Assembly: GCF_002994745.2 (NCBI RefSeq)
Contig: NC_037093.1
Span: 19,479,555 to 19,543,554 of the forward strand
From: Rosa chinensis
Taxonomy: Eukaryota > Streptophyta > Magnoliopsida > Rosales > Rosaceae
DNA: 64,000 nt
Reading direction: 5' to 3'
Shown here: positions 21,505 to 32,965 of the stretch, piece after piece
Position numbering within the stretch: position 1 is the first letter of the stretch
Layout of the letters: each line of letters begins with the position of its first letter
Translations under genes and position numbers: made by a program
Notes under the pieces: generated by a model
The model's database searches: none
What the model was told of the DNA's origin: nothing
Seen by the model: only the letters and a program-made list of their open reading frames with translations

Positions 21505-24020
21505 AAGGGTCTTTGTTCAGCTGCAAGAACATCTGCAAATTTTTCCCCGTGATATGATTTCTTTGTTGAAGCCAATCTTCTCGCACAGTTTTCCAAGGTT
21601 AAACTTCCCTACAAACAGAAAACTAAATGACAACTACAACTTGCAGAATTTAAGGGTCTTATCTGAACACCAACAAAAGGGTATGAAGACTTTTCACGGC
21701 AAACAAATAAAAAAGATCACGAGTATCACAAATATCTATTACGCACTTAGATGTGTCTGTCTCTGTGCTTTTACCATGGTGGATATAGATCACTTTGATA
21801 CTACCCAATCAACTTCCCCTTTTAATAGTCCTACTCCTACCAACATTGTTTTTTCTCCAACTCAATTATATAACATATATTCATATTCACCTGTGACAAC
21901 TCCAATGGAACTAGTTAAGGTTAGATTTTCTGCAACAACGGCATCTGCTGCCATAGCCATATAGTATCCTCCACTTGCTGCCACATCAGACATTGACGCA
22001 ATGACCGGTTTTGATGCAGCCAAAAGTTTGATTTCCCTCCACATCCTGCAAACCATTAAGTCATTAATAAGTCAGGGCAACTAGTTAACTGCATGCAGAC
22101 ATAGACAGCGCAACAATTCTTCTGCCAAACAGCATTTGACAACACATCAGAGAATTATATAGTTTAGGATCACGTGTTACATTAATATATACTAGCACTT
22201 ACAAATCAGAAGCAAGGGCATCACCTCCAGGGCAGTCAATTCAGATAATAGCAGCTTTGTATCTTTTTGATTCTGGAGATGGACAAAAGAATATCATAAG
22301 ATACAGGCTAAAGATTGGAACAAATGATGATGCAAATTAACTGTTCTCAGAGTTCTCAATTCCAAAACACGAGATATTACATGATTAAGCAATGAACTTA
22401 ATTTAGAAAGACCACAATACCTCTTATAGTATGGATCTTTTCAATGAACTGTTCTCCAACAATAGACGATCCAGGTAGACTAAAAGAATCTCGTACACAA
22501 CTACTACTGCCTGAGGCTCTTATTATGGCTATCTTGTCTTTACCGCCTGATAATCCAAGAGTCCATTTCCGAACCTTAGAATATTTCCTGTTGCAATCAA
22601 GAAGAAGGGAATAAGTAACGTATGGTTTTTATCGATCAGACCATATGAATCACCGCAAACCAGAATTCACATACTGATGACTACCTGTAATCAACCATAG
22701 GAAGCTTTTTCTGTTTTTGTACTCCAAGTCTTTCCTTCAACATTGAAGTAACCCAAAAGGAATGCTTATTACTTCAATGCTTCCTGAATATGATCACATA
22801 AAGAAAAAAGCTTTCAAGAACAACTACTCCCCAGATGACTTTCTATCAAATTTCAACAACTGAACAATGTAATCATAACATATCCAAAATTAGTAAACTG
22901 CAAGAGCCCTGCATAGTGCACCAAATTTAGACCAGGTAATTATCCTGTCATTGATTCAATACACACTGACAAATTTAAGGAGCATGGAGGGAAACTGAAC
23001 TTTAGACATGCTCTCAACTCTCTGTAAATATACTTTCTATAATATCTGGATCCAAAACATATCAATATAGCCTTCTCATCCCCCAGTTCTCTAAATGTTT
23101 GATCTATGGAACAAATATTGGTTCTCTAAACATTAAGCATACCTCATCATCATACTGTATGTTTGTGATCTAGCCCTTTCTTTCAGCTTCTCTACATGGT
23201 ACACCCCTTCATTAACAGACTTCTCAATATCTTCTCTCTTTTTTTCTGCAGAAAAATTTAGGAAGTCAATAGGTTATTTGAAGACCACAAGATTAGCCAA
23301 ATACCAAATCTCAAAGCACCTCTTGTAGAAGAAATTATGTCCAGCCAGTTCCCATATATGTTATCGAGCAATGCTGTCAGCATGTCTCAATTTTCGTCGG
23401 ACATGGTCGGGCGCGCAAGTTGGTCAACAGAACTTTTATATTTACCAATCCTTTCCACTTGTGGCTCAACTCCAATTTTCTCAAGAACCGCTGAAAAACA
23501 AAATTCCATGCAAACCTCAGTTAGTAAGTGATTTCAGTCATCAGTATCCAGGCAAAACCATAACATTCATATTTCGAAGTTAATATATAAATGGGGAGAA
23601 GAATACTGGAGGAACTAACCTCTAACAAATGATGCCTGAACACTGAGACGAAACAGAGAAAATTAAGCACTTGGAGGGGCATAAATCTCTTGACAAGCAG
23701 AAGCAAGGTAATATTCTTTTTTACTACAAGCAGGTGCATATGCCACAACAAACTTACCTACAAGAATCTCCATATAAGCTCAAATTGAAGTTAGAAAAAC
23801 CAAAAACCACAGCTCTTTGAAAATCAACACCAAACACTGTAAATACACAAAAAATCAAAAGCAAAAAAAAATGTGAGAATGGATCAAAACCAAGGATAAG
23901 CAAAGAGCATTCGGAGCTCTTCCACAGGCTCGCCTCCTGAAACTGAAACTCGCCGCTCGGATAGTCGTTGTCCGTCGTAGCTTTGGCATCCTCAGGCGCT
24001 GAAACGGTGCCGTTTTCGGT
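21505..24020 (-). pseudogene. SPPA (plastid signal peptide peptidase, protease IV) pseudogene
   Basis: SppA is a thylakoid-associated serine protease with a Ser/Lys dyad. Minus-strand exon remnants in gene order: DYPSGEFQFQ (about 23960), FVVAYAPACSKKEYYLASAC (about 23740), LEKIGVEPQVERIGKYKSSV (about 23460), REDIEKSVNEGVYHVEKLKE (about 23230), MLKERLGVQKQKKLPMVDYR (about 22720), WTLGLSGGKDKIAIIRASG (about 22570), CPGGDALASDL (about 22215), [20 protein letters not shown] (about 22000) and FADVLAAEQRPFR (about 21530). Lesions: Tyr to TAA after IYAPPSA; a stop within the TMSDEN block; Arg to TGA before the PGGD motif; and one extra A before FADVLAA. The exon linking DYPSGEF to FVVAYAP and all exons after QRPFR are missing. 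Clearly non-functional. Confidence 0.9.
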
Positions 24021-24215
24021 CGATTCGTCTGGTTTGGTGGCGGAGGACGAGGAGTCGTCTAAGGCGCGGAGGGAGAGACGACGAGTCGATCAAATCCAGA
24101 CCCATCTCTGCTCTTGCCTTCTTGGTTTTCACGACAACCCAAAATTCAAAAATTACAATTGGACGTTGGATTTGAAAGAATTTCATATAAACACAGTGAT
24201 GACTATTGATTATTC

Positions 24216-24218
24216 AGA

Positions 24219-24261
<43 letters not shown>

Positions 24262-24262
24262 A
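24216..24262 (+). repeat. (AT)n(GT)n compound microsatellite
   Basis: About 12 AT units followed by about 9 GT units. Confidence 0.9.
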
Positions 24263-24948
24263 ACTTATACCAGAATTATTGAATGGATTGAAAGTTTTTT
24301 CTGGTCATAACGAGATGAAGAGTAACATGGGAGAGACGAAAGATGAAGAGAGAGACGAATGGGAGGAGAGATTTTATTTCTGTGAGAAAGTAGCATCGAC
24401 TGTATCAGATAATTAAATCAGAAGGTTTTAACTTTAACTAGACTCCAAACACATGCATAAAAACACAGCCCTGCCTATGGATAAGATAATTACGTGCGAA
24501 GTTATTTCACAAAATATAGAGAAAATTACTGCACACACTTTGATTTTTATTTTTATTTTTTTTAATTTTTTTTATTTTTGTTTTATTTGTTAGTTGACCA
24601 TTTTATCTTTATTAAATATTTCATTTCAAATATTTTCTAATATTTTAAAGATATTTTAATATAACTTTTCTGTTTTGACTGAAGAACTCTCTACGGATAT
24701 ACTTTTAAAAAAAAATAATAATATGCTTGTAGTACTGGCCTGCAAGTCTCTTACAAAATAATCGATTCTCGTTACTTCTTAAGCACAATTCGCCTCAAGT
24801 AGTTGTCATCAAAAACAAAACCCTCGCCTCAATTTCGTACTAGGTCATGACAAAACTATAGTAGTTGTTTTTCTTGGCCTTGACAACTCCCAAGTATCTG
24901 CGCCCTCGAGGCCTCCAATACTCCCACACCCTCTCCCAAGTAAGTACC
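24263..24948. other. AT-rich non-coding stretch
   Basis: No supported feature apart from the promoter of the next gene at its right edge. Confidence 0.4.
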
Positions 24949-24956
24949 TATAAATA
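24949..24956 (+). promoter_or_regulatory. TATA box of the small membrane-protein gene
   Basis: TATAAATA 63 bp upstream of the ATG at 25019. Confidence 0.6.
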
Positions 24957-25018
24957 CAGAGTTGTTCTTTTTGAGAATACACGAGGAAGTTGTCTCTATA
25001 AGACCCCAGTGTGTAAAA

Positions 25019-25453
25019 ATGAAGCCATTATTCCAGAAAATCAGCAGCCTCTTTAATGGTCCTCCTCCTGGCAGCGACCAAGATGTAGAAGCCCAACCAG
25101 ACAAAGCTCAAGCTACTAGGTACCGCAACTTGGATTGGGCAAAGATATTTGTTGTCTTCTGCCTGGCATCAGCCATTGCTATAGCTCTGCTATCAGCTCA
25201 AGTCTACTCTCAGCTCCCTCTAACCTTCTACTTCCTCTCATTCACCCTCATTTTCTCCTTTACCTGTTTCTTCATTGCTAAATTCATTCACTTGACCCGT
25301 CCCCAACCGGCTCAAGTACTTGACCGATTTGGCATTTTCTTTGGCGTGACAGCATTTTTCATTTCCATTACAATTCCGTTTCCTTTGTGGTTCAAATGTA
25401 CCACCGGTCTCATCTATCTGCTCTCCTGGCTTGCAATTCTAGTTTGTAAATGA
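25019..25453 (+). CDS. Small four-helix membrane protein, unknown function
   Basis: Single exon of 144 residues. The reading frame continues upstream, but the ATG at 25019 (MKPLFQKISSLFNG) is the first after a well-placed TATA box, so I chose it. A polar N-terminal segment of about 40 residues (SDQDVEAQPDKAQATRYRNL) precedes four hydrophobic segments at roughly residues 45-62, 66-86, 103-120 and 124-142, ending in a short CK tail. This is the layout of small plant integral membrane proteins. No catalytic motif is visible and I do not recognise the family. The frame is open with no lesion, and codon use is compatible with a real gene. Confidence 0.7.
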   Translation: MKPLFQKISSLFNGPPPGSDQDVEAQPDKAQATRYRNLDWAKIFVVFCLASAIAIALLSAQVYSQLPLTFYFLSFTLIFSFTCFFIAKFIHLTRPQPAQVLDRFGIFFGVTAFFISITIPFPLWFKCTTGLIYLLSWLAILVCK

Positions 25454-26340
25454 TGATTATATTTTGGGGTCGCTCTGTCTCTCCGATTATCATTTTCTGT
25501 GTGGTCTGTCTGTTTTACCTTCTTCATTCATGGGGTCTATTGGTTAATTTGCAATCTCATTTTTTAGTTACTGCTATGCTTGGCAAGAAAGTAACATAAA
25601 TATAATTAAGCACCTAGTTCTACTACGACTTGTTTAGTCATTAGTCGATGTTTTTTCAATCTGGTTCTGGACATTATTTGTCCTTATTTTGGGAATGAAG
25701 AAGGCGTAGTTGTTCCTTTTTGGTTGCTACCTCATGTCTAACCGTCTATCAAGACAATTGGTATTGTTTCTTTTTTTGAACCATTCTGGTCAAATAAAAA
25801 TCGCAAGTACCAAGCTATACTGCAAGAGCTTTGTTCCTATGGATTGCCAAAGTTGTGTCTCCTCGTTCAACAAGACTAACGAAATCAAAAAATCCTGAAA
25901 ACATTTGTAGTCGAAAGTGTAACATGGCAACAGAGCGAAAATTGAATATATACAGATGTTTTAAATGTTATATAGGGGTTTTAAATTGAATACGCGGATG
26001 TACAATTTCTAAAATGGCTCTTTCCCCTTTGTCATCATCCTACAAAAAAAATTGGCTGCACTTCCTGACAATAGAAAATGCACACTTAACCCAGAGATTA
26101 AGAAAAGAAAAGACAGAAAGAAAACGGATAAAGGTTTACGGAACCAAGGTAATCTCGTTTCAAATTGAGTTTTATTGGAATTAGAAGCACCCCCCGGTCT
26201 CTGAAACATGATTCCACCTAGCCGGGCTTAACCTTTCTGAACAAGGAAACAGAACGGTACTCAAAGAGGGGATGTGACTCGAGGGTTCATTAAATAACAG
26301 ACCTACTCCGTCTCAAAATTCATTTTCAGAAACATATTTC
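25454..26340. other. Non-coding stretch
   Basis: Only short ORFs; nothing supported. Confidence 0.4.
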
Positions 26341-26344
26341 TCCA

Positions 26345-27000
26345 AAAAATGGCTTGGCTAGATTACTGAAGCTGTTGACACTTACTGCAGCAGCATATCT
26401 CTTCATGACATCGACCACTTCTGGCTTCGTAATCTCTTCCTTGTTTGATGCGTTGCAAAGATAGTAAAGTGACCCAATTGCATAATTCACCTAACAATCA
26501 ATCACATATCAATTATGATGTATCATTCAGATTTCAGACAATAAATCAAGTGAAGTTTAGAAATACTGAAATACTATTAGATGCACAGATAAGTCCAGAT
26601 ACAGAAAAGTACTATAGTACTTTTTGGATGGAATTGAAGTCATGTTGCCTACGATTTCCTACATAACAGTGTTTCTAACTGGGCTTGATAAACATTGAAT
26701 AATAAGGGGATCCCACCATACTGACTGATAATTGCTGCATAAGCTGGATCTGCATTACTAAGATACTGAAGTAGAATTAGATACCAAAGTCATGCACACT
26801 AGTGTTAGCCATTTACAATATAGTCAGTTTAAGAAACTAAGAGCTGCAGCCCAATGACATAGGATTGGCAAAAGGATAAACATGCAGACTCACCCGGGCA
26901 ACATTTGCAGATCCCACCTACCCCAAATTCCACAAGCTTCTCATTTGGTTTTGTTATGCAGTCCAGAAAAAGTTCCACCACATTGAGCTGTTTGTAATCT
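26345..27000 (-). pseudogene. ARMC7-like (armadillo repeat-containing protein 7) fragment
   Basis: Three minus-strand pieces match the small plant ARM protein in order: QLNVVELFLDCITKPNEKLV with EFGVGGIC (about 26990-26920), ADPAYAAIISQYGGIPL (about 26745-26695), and VNYAIGSLYYLCNASNKEEI through VVDVMKRYAAA (26490-26385). The expected ICNACADP junction reads ICKCCPG, and the exons before QLNV are absent, so this is a partial copy. It sits just upstream of the truncated laccase. Confidence 0.75.
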
Positions 27001-27344
27001 TAAAAATACTTGTCAGGCCGGATTTGTATGCAGGACATTTAACCTTCATAGCCAAATCAATTCAACATCAAAGCAGGTCTCCTATACCTGGTGCAAATCA
27101 GTATAGTTATAAGTAAAAAAACCAGATCTAAAGTGTAAGATTTGATAAAATTTACTCCTAAAGATGAACCACGGGTCATCATTACAACACAATAGCAGAG
27201 GAAATCATATTGAAACCATCACAGAATCACACAATTTTGAACGAACAAGTCCTGTTCTGTACATACTTCCTGACTACAAAAGACCCTTCAAACCTCGATC
27301 AACCATTATTAAACAGCAACAAGCTTGGCCGGTGGTCCGACATT

Positions 27345-29420
27345 GTTCTTTTGAAAATGGCACAGGAGAATGGTGGAATAACGATGGTGAAGAGGTTGTT
27401 AAACAAGGGAACAGACTGGGATTGCCTCCGAATATGTCAGATGCACATACCATTAATTTGAAGCCAGGGCCGCTCTTTCCATGTTCTGAAAAACGTAAGT
27501 CAGCCCATTCATGTTATGCTACCACTGCAAATCTAGGCCAATGACCACTGAAAATAGTATGGCAATGGACATAAAATATGAGAGTACGTGATACAATGAC
27601 ATTTCAATGAGTCAAACTGATAACTTGGCTAGCACTTCTTTTCATAAGCAATTATTTGGACCGGCAATTTTGCATTCTCATTTTCGCTATCTCAGATACC
27701 TTTGTAATGGAGGTTGAACAGGGAAAGACTTACCTGCTACGGATAGTCAATGCTGAACTCAATGATGAACTATTCTTTGCAATTGCTGGCCACAACTTGA
27801 CAGTGGTAGAGGTTGATGCAGTCTATACCAAACCATTTACATCTCAGACAATACTAATTGCACCAGGCCAGACCACAAATGTTCTTTTTCGGGCAAACCA
27901 AGTCCCTAGTAGATACTTCATGGCTGCAAGGTCATTCATGGATGCACCTCTTTCCGTAGACAATAAAACTGCCACTGCAATCCTACAATATAAAGGCATC
28001 CCTAATTGCTGCCAGTCCTTTCCCAACTTCCAGCACTCAATGACACAGCTTTTGTACTGAGCTACAACGCCAAGCTGAGAAGCCTAATGTACTTCTTAAA
28101 GTGGATAGACATCTTTTGTACACAATTGGTTTGGAATCAACCAATGCACAACTTGCCTGAATGGAACACAGCTCACTGCTTCCTTGAACAACATCACTTT
28201 CATGATGCCTCAAATCGGGCTGCTTCAAGCTTATTACTTCAACACCAAGGGGGTATTTTCCACAGATTTCCCTGACCGCCCACCAACACCATTCAATTAT
28301 ACTGGTGCCCCACTCACTGCCAACCTTGGGACTAAACTAGGCACCTGGCTAAGCAAGATCGCCTTTAACTCGACATTAGAGTTGGTGCTACAAGATACCA
28401 ATCTTCTCACTGTGGAATCCCATCCAATCCACCTTCATGGTTACAATTTTTTCATTGTTGGGACCGGCGTTGGTAACATTGACCCCAAGAAGGACCCGGC
28501 TAAATTTAACTTGGTGGATCCTCCTGAAAGAAACACCATGGAGTTCCCACCGGTGGTTGGGCTGCCATAAGTTCAGGGCTGATAAACCTGGTAAATATAT
28601 CAGAATAACCAAATAACCTGCTGCATTAAACTTCAAAGCTCAAAGTTACTTACAGTGCAAGATTTGTTTTTTACTCAGCTGAGAGAACTTATTATTTGTA
28701 TACAAGATATTTTACTGACCCATTGAACAATATTTGATCATGTACAGGTATGTGGTTCATGCACTGTCACTTGGAGCTGCATACTAGCTGGGGAATGAAG
28801 ACTGCCTTTGTGGTAGAAAATGGGAAAGGCTCAAATCAATCTATCCTACCTCCAACTGTAGACCTTCCACCTTGTTAGTTTCTTCCTCGTACCGGATAAC
28901 TAACTCAGAACAGAGTTATTAGCAGGAATAATGTTTGGGGTCATTCGCCTGACAATTCTTGCAATCCTATCGAAAATGCAGAGTTCTGCAAACGTTCAGT
29001 CAATACTTGTGATTGACGAGACCAATAAAAGTGTGCATTGTATCAGAGACTATTGAATGCTAAATTAGTCCCTCTTTTGTGCAACAAATTACCAGGATTT
29101 TTATTATTGACACTGGAAGAGCTGAAAATGAATTGATCATATAACAATGGTGGAATTGCTGTCAACATTCAAACTAAAGCAAGAACACGCCAAACAAATA
29201 CAAGAGTGCATTTCTTGGTCGTAACATAAACACCTGTGAATACGCATGCACAAATGTTCACTTGGACATTTTCACAAACACAGTGATCATTTAGAAATCA
29301 CGATGAAAGAATTTTGCACTACAGAGGATTTATATCATGAAAATAACTTACTGATCAAAAGCGTAATGCAAATGTAACTTGACTCACTACTTTTGCTTTT
29401 CAAGTGAATTTTGATGGGGC
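27345..29420 (+). repeat. Segmental duplication, copy 2 (partner 18638-21310)
   Basis: Begins abruptly inside laccase intron 3 (ATTGTTCTTTTGAAAATGG) and ends in the shared 3' flank. It lacks the 545-bp MITE found in copy 1, so it shows the empty site. Confidence 0.85.
27366..28878 (+). pseudogene. Laccase, LAC11-like, 5'-truncated copy
   Basis: Exons 4-6 only: 27366-27494, 27696 to about 28590, and about 28750-28878 ending in the WFMHCH block and LPPC stop. Exon 4 and the first part of exon 5 are open here ([30 protein letters not shown]), whereas copy 1 is frameshifted there. Lesions: a 5-bp loss near 28008, a deletion of about 23 bp near 28088, a one-base loss near 28131 and another near 28571. 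Exons 1-3 with the first copper ligands are missing. Non-functional. Confidence 0.9.
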
Positions 29421-29618
29421 CATAATTAGTAGGTAGCCTACTAGACAGTACATATAATTATCATAACCTTTCTTGTTTTATACCTGTCAGGCTGTGAGCT
29501 TCAATGAACAGACAGAGTAATATGACTAATATCCGTAGCACAAAACAATAAACATAGTATGAGATTCATAATTGTCTGCATAAAATCAAAGAAACATAAC
29601 TTGCAAGAGGTGTCTAGT

Positions 29619-31345
29619 TCACCATGTCTTCAAAGATAACTGTGGAAGTTCAAGTAGTGAAGATGTCGGATCATCACCATCCCAAGATGATCTAGTTCCT
29701 ACTGAACTTGAAATATCATCCCAATGGACAAGTTTTACTCCTTCATTGTTTTGTTCATCAGCATAAGAGGTCTTTTCTCCAAACATGTGCATGGCCTCCA
29801 ACTCTGTCGTGACCTCTCTCATTGTGGGGCAGTTTCTTCCATTCAAATTCAAACACCTTCTTGCAAGGTTAGCAGTTACTGTGATATCTGTTTTAGAACA
29901 CTCTTTCAGAACTCGAGCATCAAGAATATCGAATAATTTATCCTCCTCCATCGAAGTAACAAAATATGTCGCAAGACTTCTATATTCTTTTTGTGTTCTC
30001 GTTACCGGCCTCATGAACAGGTTTTCGTCCAGTCAAGAGCTCAACAAGAACAACTCCAAAGCTATAGACATCACTTTTTTCTATAAATTGGCTTGACTGG
30101 AAGTATTCAGGGTCCAAATAACCAAATGTGCCTTGTACAAGTGTGGTCAAGTGGGTTTGGTCGATGGAAACGGATCTTGAAGTTCCAAAGCCCGCAACTT
30201 TTGTTCTGTATTTTTCATCTAGAAGTATGTTTGTGGATTTGACATCTCGGTGATAAATGGGAAAGGAAGCAGGAAGCAGCAGAGTGTAAGTTGATATTGA
30301 ACAATTACAAGCTTATATTTAGCACAGCAATTACTGTTACTAATAGAGCAAGTAATTAGAGATATTAAGTAATTCATATTCCCTATTAAATATATTTATC
30401 ATATGAATCAAATGAATATATTGGGAGACCTAAATATATAGCTTGAATCAAGCACTAAGATGTCGGAATACATATATCATAGTGATTACAGACATTATTG
30501 TGATTACAATTATCCTTTATGGGAGGGCATTGTATTAGGATGTTTTCACTATAAATACTAGGTCCCTATACCCTCTTTGACATGAGCTATTCAGTTCTTG
30601 CCCCATAGATAGACATCAAACAAAGAGAAGTACAGAAGACATATATTTGAGATGGCTTCATCGTTTCCAGCAGGGATACACATTCCTTGTTCTAAGGATC
30701 TGCATATTTGTTTCTTTATAATTATATATGCATGTTTGTATGTGAGTGCAATATATGTGTTTTTGTCTTATATGCAATTGTAGTTTCAGATTTGCATTTA
30801 CACAGAGTACAGGTAAGAAAGAGATCCCGCAATTTCCCTTGCAATTCGTAAACGCATTTCCCATGTAAGTGGAAATTCCTCAATCTGATCTTGGATATAC
30901 TTTGAAAGCGTCCCATTTGGTATGAATTCATAAACCAAAAGAGGTATATCACTCTCTAAACAACAATCTCAATAGCTTAACCACATTCCTATGGTTGATT
31001 TGTGAAAGAATGACAACCTCATTTATGAATTGTAAAAGTTGGCTTTCCTCAACTATTTTAGATTTTTTTTATTGCAACGATTCTTCCATCTGGCAACGTT
31101 CCTTTGTAAACAGTACCTTGGCCTCCGTGGCCAAGAATTCTATCAATGTGGAATTTGTTAGTAGCCTTTTCTAAATCTTCTGATTTGTACAACTTAATTT
31201 TCTCAACGTTAACTTCACCTGATAATAATAGTTGTTCTAACAATAAACCACCATTTTATTTGAAAAACATTTCCTCTTGTGCGCCCACCATATATGCACT
31301 AATTAGTAGTAACAATAGTCCCACACCCATGGCAAGACCTGTGTT
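29619..31345 (-). pseudogene. Wall-associated kinase-like (WAK/WAKL) pseudogene split by a solo LTR
   Basis: Minus strand: a transmembrane helix (GVGLLLLLISAYMVG, about 31320), juxtamembrane [39 protein letters not shown] with the glycine loop (about 31150), alpha-C region [20 protein letters not shown] (about 31000), the catalytic loop [12 protein letters not shown] (about 30245), [16 protein letters not shown] (about 30130) and the C-terminal LATYFVTSMEEDKLFDILDA to LSLKTW (29619). The usual DFG triplet reads GFG. Lesions: CAA to TAA before NGGLLLEQ; frame breaks after the VAIKK lysine and around 30960; a 7-bp duplication near 30270; and a 518-bp solo LTR. In intact relatives this is a cell-wall-sensing receptor kinase. 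Confidence 0.9.
30280..30807. mobile_element. Solo LTR with perfect 5-bp target duplication
   Basis: 30285-30802 (518 bp) starts TGTAAGTTG and ends TTTACA. CAGAG flanks it at 30280-30284 and 30803-30807. An internal TATA-like ACTATAAATACTA lies near 30550. Removing it restores continuity between the two halves of the kinase homology. This is what recombination between the LTRs of an intact retrotransposon leaves. Confidence 0.92.
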
Positions 31346-31697
31346 ATGAATGTAAATTTTTTCAGGAGCTAGTTTATTTGGCTAAAATTCCACCTACAGT
31401 ATATGAAGATAAATCTATCGATCTATATGCATGTTCAAGACAATCTTTGATTATAATAGCATGTATGCAAGTGGATTGGAGTAAAACAAGGAAATTAAAC
31501 TTAATAAAACCTTTGATAGGAAGATTTTGTACTAGGAAATTGACATTATTAAGAAAGGGCAATCAATATATTGAACTTGTATAGGAAATTACCTAGAAGA
31601 GTAGTTTTGATGCAAGAGCTTGGAGACAACCTGGTTGGGGAACTTGTGGTAGTGCAACTTCCATATTGGCGACCAAAGTTCTCACATGTGGTTCGAA

Positions 31698-32083
31698 ATG
31701 CATTTAGAGAGAATATCATAAATTGTCACTCAACTTTTACGTATTTGACACTTTGGTCACTCACATTTTAAATATATCACTTTGGTCACTCAACTTTAAC
31801 TATGTTATTCACTTTAGCCACTTCGTTAATTTTTTTCATTAAAAAAAATTATTTGCCACAATATTAATGATATTTTCGTCCAACCAATTGTGAAAAATTA
31901 AGAAATCTGTATTAGAATGAGTGGGAGAAGCGATTAAAGTGAGAAAAAATGCCCCTTGGGTGACTAAAGTGATTGACAGAATAATAGTTAAGTGACCAAA
32001 GTGATATATTTGAAAATTGAGTAACCAAAGTGTCGAATGAGTCATAGTTGAGTAACCATTTGTGGAATTCTTCCATGCATTTA
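31698..32083. mobile_element. MITE-like element, copy 2, with 9-bp target duplication
   Basis: 31707-32074 (368 bp) has ends GAGAGAATATCATAAAT and (reverse complement) GGAAGAATTCCACAAAT, followed inward by TCACTCAACT-type blocks. ATGCATTTA flanks it at 31698-31706 and 32075-32083. The 9-bp duplication points to Mutator-type mobilisation. Same family as 15416-15790. Confidence 0.88.
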
Positions 32084-32116
32084 TAACCGAGGTTTTGCCC
32101 GTTTGCGCAAAATCAC

Positions 32117-32180
32117 TATGTATTTTGCCCAATCAATCCAACAAGTTGATATTTTGCCCAATCAATCCAACAAGTTGGTA
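32117..32180 (+). repeat. Short tandem repeat, unit about 32 bp
   Basis: TTGCCCAATCAATCCAAC-AAGTTGATATT repeated twice, with a third partial unit. Confidence 0.7.
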
Positions 32181-32960
32181 TTTTGACCAATTACGTACAC
32201 AAAACATTAAGGGAAAAGACTCATAAGGGTAGTCATTTTTAGGGTAGTTCGTAATGTATCCTATGCTGACTTTTGGGTTCAAAATTTACATTTTATTAGA
32301 AAAAAAATATGTTCAAACTTTTGAGAAAAACAAAACTAACCTTCAACATGCCCATGTTTTTCACCTAACGGCTCCCTGCCTAACGGTTATTTTAACAAGC
32401 GGAATCACTGCTGCTTGTTTCCATCTTAAGCTTAAGCAAATCTTCCTAAGAAACAGAAAATCTAAACTTAAAGACAGTGCAGGATTAAGGCTGAACACAG
32501 ATATAACAATATAAAACTGAAATATTGACGAAGTGGATGAGCAATCTGAAATTATTTATTTAAACATAATTACAAGCTAAGAATTTAGAGCCTCATTCTC
32601 AGGTAAACAGCTTTTTAGCTGTTTAGCTATCCATGAGAATGATTACAGATACTTACTTGAAAAAGAAAGCACACCACTCCACACTCAACAGGAAGGAAAG
32701 AGCACACTGCTACTATGCCTTTCTTACTTCTTGAGAGAAGACTCTTCGATCTGCTCAATTTTCTGATGCCTTCCAAACTGAAATTAAAGCTTCTTATATA
32801 GGGAGCGGAATTCAAACTGAAATTCAAAGTATCAAAATGTACAGAACAACTCCATTATTTTCTGCTCTCGTGAGTGCTCTTGATGATTGAGGTCGATTGA
32901 CGAAAAGCATATTCCTTTAGGTGAAATGTTTTTCACCTTCGTCTTTTTGTAAAGCAAAAG
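32181..32960. other. Non-coding stretch
   Basis: No supported feature. Confidence 0.35.
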
Positions 32961-32965
32961 CATCT

